A stretch of DNA of 64,000 nt from contig CAWGXG010000007.1 in NCBI GenBank assembly GCA_963826505.1, forward strand, positions 434,001-498,000. Direction: 5' to 3'. Made by a program: the position numbers and the translations under genes. Below, one piece after another: positions 41,977 through 51,470 of this stretch (the first letter of the stretch is position 1; each line of letters starts with the position of its first letter). The stretch is from CAWGXG01 sp963826505. Lineage in GTDB: Bacteria; Chloroflexota; Anaerolineae; Aggregatilineales; Aggregatilineaceae. Below the pieces are notes generated by a model. That model was not told the origin of the DNA. It did no database searches and worked only from the letters and a program-made list of their open reading frames with translations.

Positions 41977-44900
41977 ATGACAAGAAAGACGCGCTATAAC
42001 GTCCTCTCAGCCGCATTATGGCTGGGCGTGATTTTGATCCTCAGCCTGACGTCCGTGCTCAACACCGGCACTTCCCAGGCGCAAGGTCCTGACAACGGGC
42101 GCAAAACCCCCAACGGTGAGCTAGCTTCCATCCCGGCCGCGAAAAGTGGCGCTGGGGTATCGGAAGCTGTCGATGAAATTACCAATTCGACATCGTTTGG
42201 CAGCACAACCGTCACGCGGCAGGGCCGCATCAATATTATCATCGAACTGAACGAGCCCACCGTCGTCAGTGCGCTCGCCGCGCAGTCTGCCGCACTCACC
42301 GACGCTCAAGAAATGGCACTGGCCGATGCTCAAGGCAATCGCGTCGCGATCGCCCAGCAAGCGCTGCTGGCCAATCTCAGCAGCCAGGGCATGACCTACA
42401 CTGTGATTGGTAGAACCTCGCAGGTGTTGAACGCCATCTTCGTGAACGCCGACGCCAGCGCCCTTGAGACGATCAACGGCCTGCCCGGTGTAAAAACGGC
42501 CTACGAAGAACACATCGGCACCCTGGACAACGCGACCAGCGTTCCCTTCGTTGGGGCCCCGGTGCTGTGGGACGATGGCCGCACCGGTGGCGGCGTCCGC
42601 GTGGGCCTCATCGATTCTGGTATCGACTATTCGCACGCTAACTTCGGCGGGTCTGGTGCAGCTCACGCTGCCGGGGCTTGCGACGCTGCCGACTTTCCTT
42701 CGGCCAAAGTGGCAGGTGGGTATGACTTCGTCGGCGACAGTTGGTCGCCCGGCTCAGCCCTCGTCCCGGATGCCGATCCCTGCGACCAGAACGGTCACGG
42801 TTCGCACGTAGGCGGCACCATCGCGGGCTACGGCGTCACCGGCGCTGGCGCGACCTACGCCGGGCCCTGGGATTCCAGCACGCCGTTCAGTACCATGACT
42901 ATCGGTCCCGGTATGGCTCCCGGTGCCACGCTCTATGTCTACAAAGTTGGCTCGTCCGACGTTTATGTTTCCGAGACGGCGGCCATCCTGGCGCTCGAAG
43001 CCGCGACGGACCCCAACGGCGACCTTGATCCCAGCGATCACCTGGATGTCGTCAATATGTCTATCGGTGGCGACTTCGGCGATCCCAACATTGGGTGGGC
43101 GGCAGCAGCCAACAACGCCGCACAGGCTGGCGTGGTGGTCGTGTCATCGGCGGGGAACGCCTTTGACTCGTACTTCATCCAGGGCGATCCCGCCACCGCC
43201 GATTGGGCGATCTCGGTCGCCGCGTCGGCCGCTGGCAGCCTGGGATTCGAAGTGCTGTGGGGAACCGGCACTGTCATCTACGAAGCGGCAGCCGCTTCCT
43301 TTGGACCATCGGTCTACAGCGTCACCGCCCCGGTTGAACTGGCTAACGATGGAACAGGCACAGTCACAGATGGCTGTGAGCCCTTGGTTGGCTTCACGGC
43401 GGGTAATATCGCGTTGATCGATCGCGGAACCTGCAACTTCACGGTGAAGGTCAAAAACGCGCAGAACGCGGGCGCGGTTGGCGCGTTGGTGGCCAACACC
43501 AGCACCAGCGCGTTCGGCGGTCTGGGCGGTACCGACGCTACCATCACCATCCCGTCTATCATGATCCAATACGGTGACGGCCAGACCCTGCGCAGCGGCC
43601 TGCCGGTCAGCGCGCACATAGCGCTTGGCACATCAGACGCGGTTATCTTCGGCGGGTCGGCAGACACAGTAGCGTCCTTCTCGTCACGCGGTCCACAGCG
43701 CCAGGTCAACGGCGCAGACATCGGTCTGAAACCCGATATCACGGCTCCCGGCTCGGGCATCGTCTCGACGGCGATGGGCACTGGCTCCGGCGCGGTGTCC
43801 TTCAGCGGTACGTCGATGGCCTCTCCCCACGTGGCGGGCGCGGTGGCCCTACTGCGGCAAGACCGGCATGCCTGGCCGGTCGACGAGATCAAGGCGCTGG
43901 TGCTCAACACGGCAACCCATTACCTGTACCAGGGCAACAACCAGACTCCGCCAATCTACGGACCGGGCCGCATCGGCACCGGACGCTTGGATGTGGCGAA
44001 TGCGTCGATGTCACCAGTCATCCTGTATGACGCCGCACACCCCGAGCGGGTCAACGTGTCGTTTGGTCTGCTGGATGTCTCGGCCGCGACTACGCTTTCG
44101 CGGAACATTACGGTGGAAAACAAGGGTGCCGTTCAGATCGACTACGAGCTGCACACCGAGACACTGGTCGATATTGACGGCCCGTACTACACTGTCTCGC
44201 CGACTTCTGTCAGTGTGGGCCCCAACAGCTCGACCACCGTCACCGTGACGCTCAATCTGCCCGATCCCAACACCTGGAGCGATCCGCATAGTCACGATCC
44301 GACGGTCAGCGAAACGCAGTATGCGGGTTATCCGCGCGCCTGGTTGAGCGAAGAAGCCATGCTGATCCGCTTCGTGCCGCAGAGCGTCGACGCCGTCGAA
44401 CTGTGGATGCCGGTGTATTCGGCACCACGCCCGGCGGGCACCCTGGAAAGCGTGAGCGATCAGGCCGCACTGCCTGGCCTCACCGGCCTGACCTGGCTGG
44501 ATGAAACCGGCACGGGTATCAACACCCCCGGCAGCGCGTATCCTTATATCGAAGACTCGTTGGTGTCCGCCTTCGAGCTGCTCTACGAAGCTGGCCCACT
44601 GGGCTACAGCTACCCGCCAGCCAATTCAGGCGTGATGCGGTATGTGGGCGTCACCACCGATTACAAAGCAGTCGATGAGTTGGGCGGTGATCTGGAGAAC
44701 AACTCCCACATCTACTTCGGCATCGCAGCCGATGAGAACTGGTCGTCGCTCTCGGAAGAAACGTGGTTCGTGGTCTACATCGACGCCGATCAGAACGGGT
44801 CCTCCGACTATATCGTTTCCAACTGGAACCTGGGCGCCTTCACGGCGGCGATTCGAACGATCAGTATATCAGCTATCTCACTGATGCCGGTGGTGGCCAT

Positions 44901-45006
44901 TGGTACGGTGACTACGTTAACGATTTCTGGCCGGACTATCAAGACACGCGGCCCATGCAGACCAACGTCTTGTTTCTGCCAATGTGGGCTGGCGCGATGG
45001 GCCTGA
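41977..45006 (+). CDS. Subtilisin-like serine protease (5' part)
   Basis: A large secreted S8 protease. A signal peptide, an I9 prodomain (~80-190) and a catalytic domain follow in order: Asp in VGLIDSGIDYSHANF, His in NGHGSHVGGTIAG, Ser in FSGTSMASPHVAGAV. A PA domain is inserted before the Ser block (GNIALIDRGTCNFTVKVKNA), as in Vpr-type subtilases. Downstream beta domains start near 44030. The frame breaks near 44853; the last ~50 codons are out of frame. AGGGTGGAA precedes ATG 41977. The catalytic triad is intact, so the enzyme should be active outside the cell. Confidence 0.88.
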   Translation: MTRKTRYNVLSAALWLGVILILSLTSVLNTGTSQAQGPDNGRKTPNGELASIPAAKSGAGVSEAVDEITNSTSFGSTTVTRQGRINIIIELNEPTVVSALAAQSAALTDAQEMALADAQGNRVAIAQQALLANLSSQGMTYTVIGRTSQVLNAIFVNADASALETINGLPGVKTAYEEHIGTLDNATSVPFVGAPVLWDDGRTGGGVRVGLIDSGIDYSHANFGGSGAAHAAGACDAADFPSAKVAGGYDFVGDSWSPGSALVPDADPCDQNGHGSHVGGTIAGYGVTGAGATYAGPWDSSTPFSTMTIGPGMAPGATLYVYKVGSSDVYVSETAAILALEAATDPNGDLDPSDHLDVVNMSIGGDFGDPNIGWAAAANNAAQAGVVVVSSAGNAFDSYFIQGDPATADWAISVAASAAGSLGFEVLWGTGTVIYEAAAASFGPSVYSVTAPVELANDGTGTVTDGCEPLVGFTAGNIALIDRGTCNFTVKVKNAQNAGAVGALVANTSTSAFGGLGGTDATITIPSIMIQYGDGQTLRSGLPVSAHIALGTSDAVIFGGSADTVASFSSRGPQRQVNGADIGLKPDITAPGSGIVSTAMGTGSGAVSFSGTSMASPHVAGAVALLRQDRHAWPVDEIKALVLNTATHYLYQGNNQTPPIYGPGRIGTGRLDVANASMSPVILYDAAHPERVNVSFGLLDVSAATTLSRNITVENKGAVQIDYELHTETLVDIDGPYYTVSPTSVSVGPNSSTTVTVTLNLPDPNTWSDPHSHDPTVSETQYAGYPRAWLSEEAMLIRFVPQSVDAVELWMPVYSAPRPAGTLESVSDQAALPGLTGLTWLDETGTGINTPGSAYPYIEDSLVSAFELLYEAGPLGYSYPPANSGVMRYVGVTTDYKAVDELGGDLENNSHIYFGIAADENWSSLSEETWFVVYIDADQNGSSDYIVSNWNLGAFTAAIRTISISAISLMPVVAIGTVTTLTISGRTIKTRGPCRPTSCFCQCGLARWA

Positions 45007-46205
45007 CCAATGCGGATGGGGCCTTTGACTTCCAGATCGTCGGCTACCAGATGAATTCCGGCGTTGTCGATGTCACGCCTGTGCTGACTTATGATGCGCT
45101 GGCGCAGCAAATCGACTTCAGCCACGATGACACGGACGCCTACCAGGGTCCGCCTATCTGGTGGGAAGGCAACGGCCCGTCGGTTCCGGTAAACTACGAC
45201 TTCAGCGCTGGCCTACCCGCTGTCGACCCATGCGTCCTGCTGCTGCATCACGAGAACATCCCCGGCATGCGCGCGGAAAAAGTCTGCCTGTCGCCGAATA
45301 CCGATTTCGACGTGGCAGTCACCAAGACCGTGGACAACCCGTCGGCCAACAAGGGTGACAGTGTGACCTTCACCGTCACGGCCATCAACCACGACGCAGT
45401 CAACCCGATCGATGTCACGGTGAACGACGCGCTGCCATCCGGCGTGATTTACGCCTCGCATACGGCCAGCCAGGGCACCTATGACCCGCTCGCTGGTACA
45501 TGGACTGGCATCACCCTCGCGGCCGGTGGCAGTGCCACCCTGGAAATCAGCGCGACGGTGAGCGATGAAACCGGCACGACCATCACCAACACCGCCACGA
45601 TCGATCTGGTAACCGGCGTTGATACCCACCCAGACGACAATGTAGCCCAAGCCGTCATCAATGTGGGCGGCGTTGGCGGGACGGGTGAACCGTCGCTCTC
45701 GATCTTCGATCCGGCGATTAGCAAGGTGGGCGTGCTCCAGCCCGGTGGGCTTGGACTGCCCGGCGAAAGCCTGACCTGGACCATCACGGTGACCAACAAC
45801 GGCGGCGGCACGGCCACCAACGTTGTGGTGAGCGACACCATCCAGTCCGAGCTGAGGGTTGACGGGGCCGACATCGATACCGGGTCGGTCACCATCAGCG
45901 GCCAGACCGTGACCTTTACCATCCCCAGCCTGGGGTCGGGCGTGTCGGTGCAGATGCGCATCCACACGACCGTACTCAGCAGCCCGCTGTCTGGCCAGTT
46001 CGTCAACACGGCCAACGTGACCGATGGCGCGGTGAGCCAATCGGCTACGGCGACGGTGGGCGGCGTTGGCCTGCTGCCGTCGACCGGTTACCCACCGGCA
46101 GACAACTCCTCCGGTCCAAACGCGGCGCTGATCGCTGGCGCGGCTGCCCTGGCGCTGCTGGCGCTGGGCGGAGCCGTGCTGCTGCGCCGCCGGTTGTTGG
46201 CGTAA
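44763..46205 (+). CDS. Subtilase C-terminal part: DUF11 repeats, LPSTG anchor
   Basis: From about 44853 this frame continues the protease (DSNDQYISYLTDAGGGHWYG). Two DUF11-type beta repeats follow (FDVAVTKTVDNPSANKGDSV and TWTITVTNNGGGTATNVVVS). The C-terminus has LPSTGYPP, a hydrophobic helix (ALIAGAAALALLALGGAVLL) and RRR, a sortase-type cell-wall sorting signal. The first ~30 codons of this ORF are out of frame, so ATG/GTG starts here are false. The whole protease would be ~1,410 residues. No sortase gene is in the window. Confidence 0.8.
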   Translation: MVRGLHRRRSERVLRLYRFQLEPGRLHGGDSNDQYISYLTDAGGGHWYGDYVNDFWPDYQDTRPMQTNVLFLPMWAGAMGLTNADGAFDFQIVGYQMNSGVVDVTPVLTYDALAQQIDFSHDDTDAYQGPPIWWEGNGPSVPVNYDFSAGLPAVDPCVLLLHHENIPGMRAEKVCLSPNTDFDVAVTKTVDNPSANKGDSVTFTVTAINHDAVNPIDVTVNDALPSGVIYASHTASQGTYDPLAGTWTGITLAAGGSATLEISATVSDETGTTITNTATIDLVTGVDTHPDDNVAQAVINVGGVGGTGEPSLSIFDPAISKVGVLQPGGLGLPGESLTWTITVTNNGGGTATNVVVSDTIQSELRVDGADIDTGSVTISGQTVTFTIPSLGSGVSVQMRIHTTVLSSPLSGQFVNTANVTDGAVSQSATATVGGVGLLPSTGYPPADNSSGPNAALIAGAAALALLALGGAVLLRRRLLA

Positions 46206-46289
46206 CATAAACCCGGGCCAATCCCGCGCTCTCCGACCGACAGGCGAGGGGAGCGCGGCGCACACCCTGTATCCGTTCAAACAGCCTTC

Positions 46290-46320
46290 AACGGGGGACC
46301 GCTAACAGCGATCCCCCGTT
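46290..46320 (+). terminator. Terminator of the subtilase gene
   Basis: AACGGGGGA pairs with TCCCCCGTT, with an inner CGC/GCG pairing, followed by AATGTTT. It starts 85 bases after the stop. Confidence 0.7.
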
Positions 46321-46377
46321 AATGTTTCCGAAAGTCAGCCAAACGGTGGGCTAAGAGAAAGCGGCGTGATGAATTGC

Positions 46378-46433
46378 TTGACAGCCCTACGCCATCGCCA
46401 ATATAATAGGATCACACCCTGGGAGCGCTCCCA
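46378..46433 (+). promoter_or_regulatory. Promoter and CebR-type operator of the LacI gene
   Basis: TTGACA (46378-46383), 18 bases and TATAAT (46402-46407) are both perfect consensus hexamers. The 14-base palindrome TGGGAGCGCTCCCA (46420-46433) lies just after the predicted start point. It is identical to the CebR operator consensus known from Streptomyces. Binding there would block the promoter, so the regulator is probably autoregulated. Confidence 0.88.
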
Positions 46434-46462
46434 TACTCCCGGACATAGGATTGTGTTTCAAC

Positions 46463-47521
46463 ATGACTGACGACTCTTCTCCGACTGGACGTTCGCTGAA
46501 TCTGGAAGACATCGCGACACGAGCAGGGGTATCTCGTTCGACAGTTTCTCGTGTGATCAACAACGCGCCCTACGTCAGCGAGCGGACTCGCCAGCGCGTG
46601 ATGGAGGTCATCGAGCGCGAAGGCTTCACGCCCAACCCGGTCGCGCGCGCCCTGGTAACCCAGCGATCACAGGTGCTCGGCGTGGTGATCCCGCAGGCCC
46701 CCAGCATTGTGTTCGAAGACGCGTACTATTTCCCGGCACTGTTGCAAGGCATCTCACGCGAAGCCCAGGCGCACGATTACGCCATGTTGGTCTGGCTGGC
46801 CCAGTCTGACCAGGACGAAGAACACTTTTACCGCCGCATCATCAACAACCGTCTGATGGACGGCGTGGTCCTGGCCTCGGCCGCCAGCGACAACCCGCTG
46901 ATCGATCACTTCTTGCAGACGCGTGTGCCGTTCGTGCTGGTGGAGCGTCCCGGCCATCACTACGACCACATCAGCTTCGTAACGGTGGATAACACCGGGG
47001 CCGCCTACGAGATCGTCTCGCACTTGCTGCGCCTGGGACACAAACGGGTCGGTACGATCACGGGCCGCCTGACGATCCCCGATGGGCGCGACCGCCTGGC
47101 TGGCTACAAACAGGCGATTGTCGATGCCGATCACCATTTGATTCCGGAGCTGATTGTCGAGGGCGACTTCACGCACCGGTCCGGTTACGAAGGCATGAAA
47201 CGGCTGATGGAACAGCACGTCGACGCCGTGTTTGCCGCCAGCGACATCACCGCGCGCGGTGCGCTTCAGGCTTTGCACGAGTTGGGTGTGCGCGTCCCCG
47301 AGGATGTCGCGGTGGTGGGGTTTGACGACTTGCCCACGTCGGTCCAGGTCGTCCCACCGCTCACCACGATCCGCCAACCGATCGAGGAAAAAGGCGTGCG
47401 CGCCGCCGCAATTCTGATCGAACAGATCGAAACAGGTAATACAACCCCCCAGCAAGTTCTGCTGCCAACCGAGCTAATTATCCGGCAGTCGTGCGGGGCG
47501 GCTGTGACACAGATAGAATAA
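46463..47521 (+). CDS. LacI-family transcriptional regulator (CebR-like)
   Basis: A 352-residue LacI/GalR regulator: N-terminal helix-turn-helix and hinge (LEDIATRAGVSRSTVSRVIN, then NPVARALVTQRS), and a periplasmic-binding-type effector domain (VLGVVIPQ; FAASDITARGALQAL; VPEDVAVVGFDDLPTSV). The operator in its own promoter matches the CebR site, and GH130 and GH1 genes follow, so it likely senses a beta-linked disaccharide or oligosaccharide. ATG 46463 (MTDDSSP) is preferred; an upstream TTG at 46451 is possible. No sugar transporter is adjacent. Confidence 0.92.
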   Translation: MTDDSSPTGRSLNLEDIATRAGVSRSTVSRVINNAPYVSERTRQRVMEVIEREGFTPNPVARALVTQRSQVLGVVIPQAPSIVFEDAYYFPALLQGISREAQAHDYAMLVWLAQSDQDEEHFYRRIINNRLMDGVVLASAASDNPLIDHFLQTRVPFVLVERPGHHYDHISFVTVDNTGAAYEIVSHLLRLGHKRVGTITGRLTIPDGRDRLAGYKQAIVDADHHLIPELIVEGDFTHRSGYEGMKRLMEQHVDAVFAASDITARGALQALHELGVRVPEDVAVVGFDDLPTSVQVVPPLTTIRQPIEEKGVRAAAILIEQIETGNTTPQQVLLPTELIIRQSCGAAVTQIE

Positions 47522-47678
47522 CCGGCTGCTTCAACCCGCGTGGCAGGCGTCGATTTTCCCCGGTTGTTCCGCAACACGTTGATGATCACCCTGACACCAC
47601 CCACGCCGCGTCCCGGCGTGCTGCTACATCTGGACCAGGACCGCTGACCACCTCTTTTCGACCAACGAGGGAACTTAT

Positions 47679-48671
47679 ATGAGCACTGCATCAAGCACCA
47701 TCGTGGGACGTCCGCTGCCTGCCATGCCCTGGGAAGATCGCCCGGCGGACAGCAGCGCCGTGATGTGGCGTTACAGCGCCAATCCGGTCATCCCGCGCAA
47801 CCCGATCCCCAAAGCCAACAGCACCTTTAACAGCGCCGTCGTCCCGTTTGGGGATGGCTACGCGGGCGTGTTCCGCATTGACGATACCCGGCGCGTGATG
47901 CAGATTCACAGGGGCACCAGCCCGGATGGCCTGCACTGGACCATCCAGCCGGAGCGCATCCAGTTTCAAGGCGATCCCGACGTAACGCGCTTCGAATACC
48001 AGTACGATCCGCGCGTGACGTGGCTGGAAGATCGCTATGTTGTGACGTGGTGCAACGGTTATCACGGGCCGACCATCGGCGTGGGCTACACCACCGATTT
48101 CGAAACGTTCCACCAGCTCGAAAACGCCTTTTTGCCCTATAACCGCAACGGTGTGTTGTTCCCGCGCAAAATCAATGGGGTCTACGCCCTGCTCAGCCGC
48201 CCCAGCGATACCGGCCACACGCCATTTGGCGATATGTTCTTCAGCCAAAGTCCCGATCTGGTCCACTGGGGCCGCCACCGCTGGGTGATGGGGCCGAAGT
48301 CGTGGACGTGGCAGAGCACCAAGATTGGCCCCGGCCCGACACCGATCGAAACGCGCGAAGGCTGGCTGCTGTTTTATCACGGCGTGCTGACCTCGTGCAA
48401 CGGCTTTGTGTACAGCATGAGCGCGGCTCTGCTCGATCTCGACCAGCCGTGGAAAGTGCGCCACCGCGCGGCCCCCTACCTGCTCTCGCCACAGACGCTG
48501 TACGAATGCGTGGGCGACGTGCCGAATGTGGTCTTCCCGTGCGCCGCGCTGACGGACGCGCCGACCGGGCGCATCGCGATCTATTACGGCGCTGCCGATA
48601 CCGTCACCGGGCTCGCTTTCGCCTATGTGGACGAAGTCATCGACTTCATCAAATCTAACTCAGACGTGTAG
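47679..48671 (+). CDS. GH130 glycosidase/phosphorylase
   Basis: A 330-residue five-bladed propeller enzyme of family GH130, which contains beta-mannoside phosphorylases and related hydrolases. Family blocks are NPVIPRN, FNSAVVPFGDGYAGVFRIDD, YDPRVTWLEDRYVVTW, RNGVLFPRKINGVYALLSRP and the C-terminal IAIYYGAADTVTGLAFAYV. Which linkage it acts on cannot be told. GAGGGAAC lies before ATG 47679. It sits between the LacI regulator (157 bases upstream) and the GH1 gene (54 bases downstream) and is probably co-regulated with them. Confidence 0.88.
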   Translation: MSTASSTIVGRPLPAMPWEDRPADSSAVMWRYSANPVIPRNPIPKANSTFNSAVVPFGDGYAGVFRIDDTRRVMQIHRGTSPDGLHWTIQPERIQFQGDPDVTRFEYQYDPRVTWLEDRYVVTWCNGYHGPTIGVGYTTDFETFHQLENAFLPYNRNGVLFPRKINGVYALLSRPSDTGHTPFGDMFFSQSPDLVHWGRHRWVMGPKSWTWQSTKIGPGPTPIETREGWLLFYHGVLTSCNGFVYSMSAALLDLDQPWKVRHRAAPYLLSPQTLYECVGDVPNVVFPCAALTDAPTGRIAIYYGAADTVTGLAFAYVDEVIDFIKSNSDV

Positions 48672-48725
48672 CACCGCGACCGCCGGTTAGCGACTTTATT
48701 TACGATGTGGATTAAAGGGAGTTCT

Positions 48726-50066
48726 ATGGGCGCAGCATTTCCACGCGATTTTATTTGGGGAACCGCCACGTCAAGTTATCAGATCGAGGGCGGCGGCTTG
48801 GATTACGGGCGCGGTGAGTGTATCTGGCACCGCTTTTCACATACGCCGGGCACCATCGCCGACGGGTCTAACGGGGACGTTGCCTGCGATCACATTCATC
48901 GCTATCGCGACGACGTGGCGTTGATGGCTGGGCTGGGCGTGGACGCTTACCGGTTTTCGATTGCGTGGCCGCGGGTTCTGCCGCTGGGCACGGGAGCCGT
49001 CAACGCCGAGGGTCTGGATTTTTACGACCGGCTGGTCGATGAGCTGCTGGCGCATGGTATCACGCCCTTTGCGACCCTGTATCACTGGGACCTGCCGCAG
49101 GCGCTCCAGGATCGCGGTGGGTGGGAAAACCCCGACAGCATCGGCTGGTTTGGCGACTATGCCGCGCTGATGACGGGCCGGCTGGGTGATCGTGTCACGC
49201 AGTGGACCACCTTCAACGAGCCGCAGGTGGTCGCCTTCGCCGGAAACATGCATGGAATCCACGCGCCGGGCAAACGGGATCAGCGGGCGGCCTACACCGT
49301 CGCGCATCACCTGCTAATCGCGCACGGGGCCACCGTGCCGATCATCCGCGCGCGCGTCCCGAACGCGCAGGTGGGTATCACACTCGACCTGCCGTACAAG
49401 ATGCCCGCCAGCAACTCCGAAGCCGATCGACAGGCGGCATACATGGCCGACGGGCTTGTCAATCGCTGGTACCTGGATCCGATTTTTAAGGGCGCCTATC
49501 CGGGGGACATCGTCGCGCAGTTGGGTGACGTGCTGGCCGGGCTGGACCTTGACGCGGTGTTGGCAGCAGCGGCACCGATTGATTTCCTGGGCATCAACTA
49601 TTACAGCCGCCACGTCTTCGCCGGGAGTAATGGTGGTCCGACCCACATCCTCATGGACGACTGCCCGCACACCAATATGGGCTGGGAAGTTTACCCGGAT
49701 GGGCTGCGCGCGCAGTTGGTGCGCCTGTGGCAAGACTACGCACCCGATGCCCTCTACGTGACCGAGAACGGCGCGGCCTATGTCGATGTGCCGCCCGCCA
49801 ATGGCAGCGACGTCGTCGAAGACCCGCAGCGCGTCGCGTACTACCGCGCCCATTTCGACGCTTGCGCGCAAGCGATCGCGGAGGGTGCGCCGCTCAAGGG
49901 CTATTTTGCGTGGAGCCTGCTGGATAACTTCGAGTGGGGCTTCGGTTACTCGCAGCGCTTTGGACTGGTGTACGTCGATTTCGCCACGCAGCAGCGCACG
50001 CTCAAACGCAGCGCGCTGGCCTACCGCGACCATATCGCCAACCACAGGGCAGCGCACGGCCTATAG
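48726..50066 (+). CDS. GH1 beta-glucosidase
   Basis: A 446-residue family 1 glycoside hydrolase of standard length. The opening block is FPRDFIWGTATSSYQIEGG, the acid/base Glu lies in TTFNEPQVVAF and the nucleophile Glu in LYVTENGAAY. The substrate-site block at the end is SLLDNFEWGFGYSQRFGLVY. It hydrolyses terminal beta-glucosides or related sugars in the cytoplasm (no signal peptide). ATG 48726 with AAAGGGAG 5 bases upstream is preferred over the ATG at 48705. It completes the CebR-type regulator, GH130, GH1 unit and ends at a terminator. Confidence 0.95.
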   Translation: MGAAFPRDFIWGTATSSYQIEGGGLDYGRGECIWHRFSHTPGTIADGSNGDVACDHIHRYRDDVALMAGLGVDAYRFSIAWPRVLPLGTGAVNAEGLDFYDRLVDELLAHGITPFATLYHWDLPQALQDRGGWENPDSIGWFGDYAALMTGRLGDRVTQWTTFNEPQVVAFAGNMHGIHAPGKRDQRAAYTVAHHLLIAHGATVPIIRARVPNAQVGITLDLPYKMPASNSEADRQAAYMADGLVNRWYLDPIFKGAYPGDIVAQLGDVLAGLDLDAVLAAAAPIDFLGINYYSRHVFAGSNGGPTHILMDDCPHTNMGWEVYPDGLRAQLVRLWQDYAPDALYVTENGAAYVDVPPANGSDVVEDPQRVAYYRAHFDACAQAIAEGAPLKGYFAWSLLDNFEWGFGYSQRFGLVYVDFATQQRTLKRSALAYRDHIANHRAAHGL

Positions 50067-50092
50067 GGGGAAACGCGCGCTGCACAAACAGG

Positions 50093-50120
50093 CGGGGCGT
50101 GCTGTGACACGCCCCGTTTT
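50093..50120 (+). terminator. Terminator of the GH1 gene
   Basis: CGGGGCGTG pairs with CACGCCCCG around a 6-base loop, followed by TTTT. It lies between convergent genes. Confidence 0.85.
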
Positions 50121-50129
50121 CTTTCGGGT

Positions 50130-51470
50130 TTAGCGCAGCAGATCCGCACTGGCGACCAGCGCTGCCAGATTGGCCTCCGCATAAGCCGCTTTGAGCGATA
50201 CCGCCTCTTCCAGCGCGGCCAACGGATACAAGCCCGTATCGCGCAGCAGGGCCGCGACCGCCATCAGCGCCCACGTTTCTTTCTTCTGGCGCGTCTCGCT
50301 GAAATCGAGCGGCACGACGCGCGCGCGCGTCTCCACCGGGGGCAGGGCCGCGTCAATGTACAGTGTGGACTCCGGCCTCAGGCGTGCGATTCGGGCGCGC
50401 TCTTTTTTCAAGCCTTCGGGGAACAGCACGATCATCAGGTCGGGCGCGCCGCGCTCGACGTGCAGCACATCCTCGCGACTCAACACGACATCGGCCACGG
50501 AATGCCCGGTCTGCACGGTGACCGGATAATCGTTGCGCTGCGTGGCCCACAGCCCTGACAGAATCGCGCCCTGGCAAAACGCCGTGGCCGCCGTGTTGAT
50601 CTTCTTGCCCGCCGCCCCGGCGATGGCCGTGTGCAGCAGTCCGTTCAGGTGATTCTCATAGGTCGGGCGGAAGACCTGCGGCGGCATGACCGGCTGTCCG
50701 GCGTCGCCCTGGGTGGCGGCGCGATAGGCGCGGCTGTATTCGGGATGCGTGCCGTCAGTGGGCGCGCGGTGCGTGATGCCTGAGGGCAGATTCAGCGCGC
50801 TCATGGTTTCGTCCAACAGGCGGCGGTTGAAGCGGTTGCCCGGCACAAAATAGGCCGTGCACAGTTCCCAGATGTCGATCAGGCTGAAGCCGTCACACTG
50901 GATCGCCTCGGCGATCAGGTCGGGCAGCGCCTTGTCGTAGGCGGTTGTGCGCGCCGCGAAAGCCGCACCGTTGACGCCCACCGTCGCGCAGATGTCGAGC
51001 GGACGCTCGATCTGGCCGTGCGGCGTGGTGACCGTATGCGCCCCGGCGGGCGTGGTGACGGAATGCTCGCCGCCGGTCATACCGAAATTGAGATTGTTGA
51101 AGACCAACACGGTGATCCCGATGTTGCGCCGCGCGGCGTTGATCAGGTGGTGGCCGCCGATGCCGCAGCCGCCGTCGCCGATCAGCACGATGACGTGCAA
51201 GTCCGGATTTACGAGCTTGATGCCGGTCGCGTAGGTCACGGATCGCCCGTGCAGCCCGTGGACCGCGTTGGTCGTGAAGTATTTGTCGGACAAGCCCTGG
51301 CAGCCGATGTCGGTCACGATCACGACCTGGCGCGGATCGAGCTGGAGCTTGACCAGCGCCGCGTTGAGGTGGTCCACAATAGCGCTGTGGCCGCAGCCAG
51401 GGCAAAACGGCAGCGGCAGCAGCGCTTCATCCAGATAGGTGGCATAGGACGCGATCTCCGGCGCGGTCAC
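50130..51470 (-). CDS. korB: 2-Oxoacid:ferredoxin oxidoreductase, fused beta-gamma
   Basis: A 446-residue fusion. The N-terminal beta part binds TPP: CPGCGH at the start, GDGGCGIGGHHLINAA and the closing NNLNFGMTGG. The C-terminal ~190 residues are the gamma domain (TAIAGAAGKKINTAATAFCQ; LMIVLFPEGLKKE). The enzyme converts 2-oxoglutarate or a similar 2-oxoacid to the acyl-CoA with ferredoxin. No separate ferredoxin-like subunit is encoded nearby. GTG 51470 (VTAPEIASY) overlaps the alpha stop and is the best start; the longer frame upstream is Arg-rich shadow. Substrate assignment as 2-oxoglutarate is by general resemblance. Confidence 0.85.
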   Translation of the reverse strand: MTAPEIASYATYLDEALLPLPFCPGCGHSAIVDHLNAALVKLQLDPRQVVIVTDIGCQGLSDKYFTTNAVHGLHGRSVTYATGIKLVNPDLHVIVLIGDGGCGIGGHHLINAARRNIGITVLVFNNLNFGMTGGEHSVTTPAGAHTVTTPHGQIERPLDICATVGVNGAAFAARTTAYDKALPDLIAEAIQCDGFSLIDIWELCTAYFVPGNRFNRRLLDETMSALNLPSGITHRAPTDGTHPEYSRAYRAATQGDAGQPVMPPQVFRPTYENHLNGLLHTAIAGAAGKKINTAATAFCQGAILSGLWATQRNDYPVTVQTGHSVADVVLSREDVLHVERGAPDLMIVLFPEGLKKERARIARLRPESTLYIDAALPPVETRARVVPLDFSETRQKKETWALMAVAALLRDTGLYPLAALEEAVSLKAAYAEANLAALVASADLLR

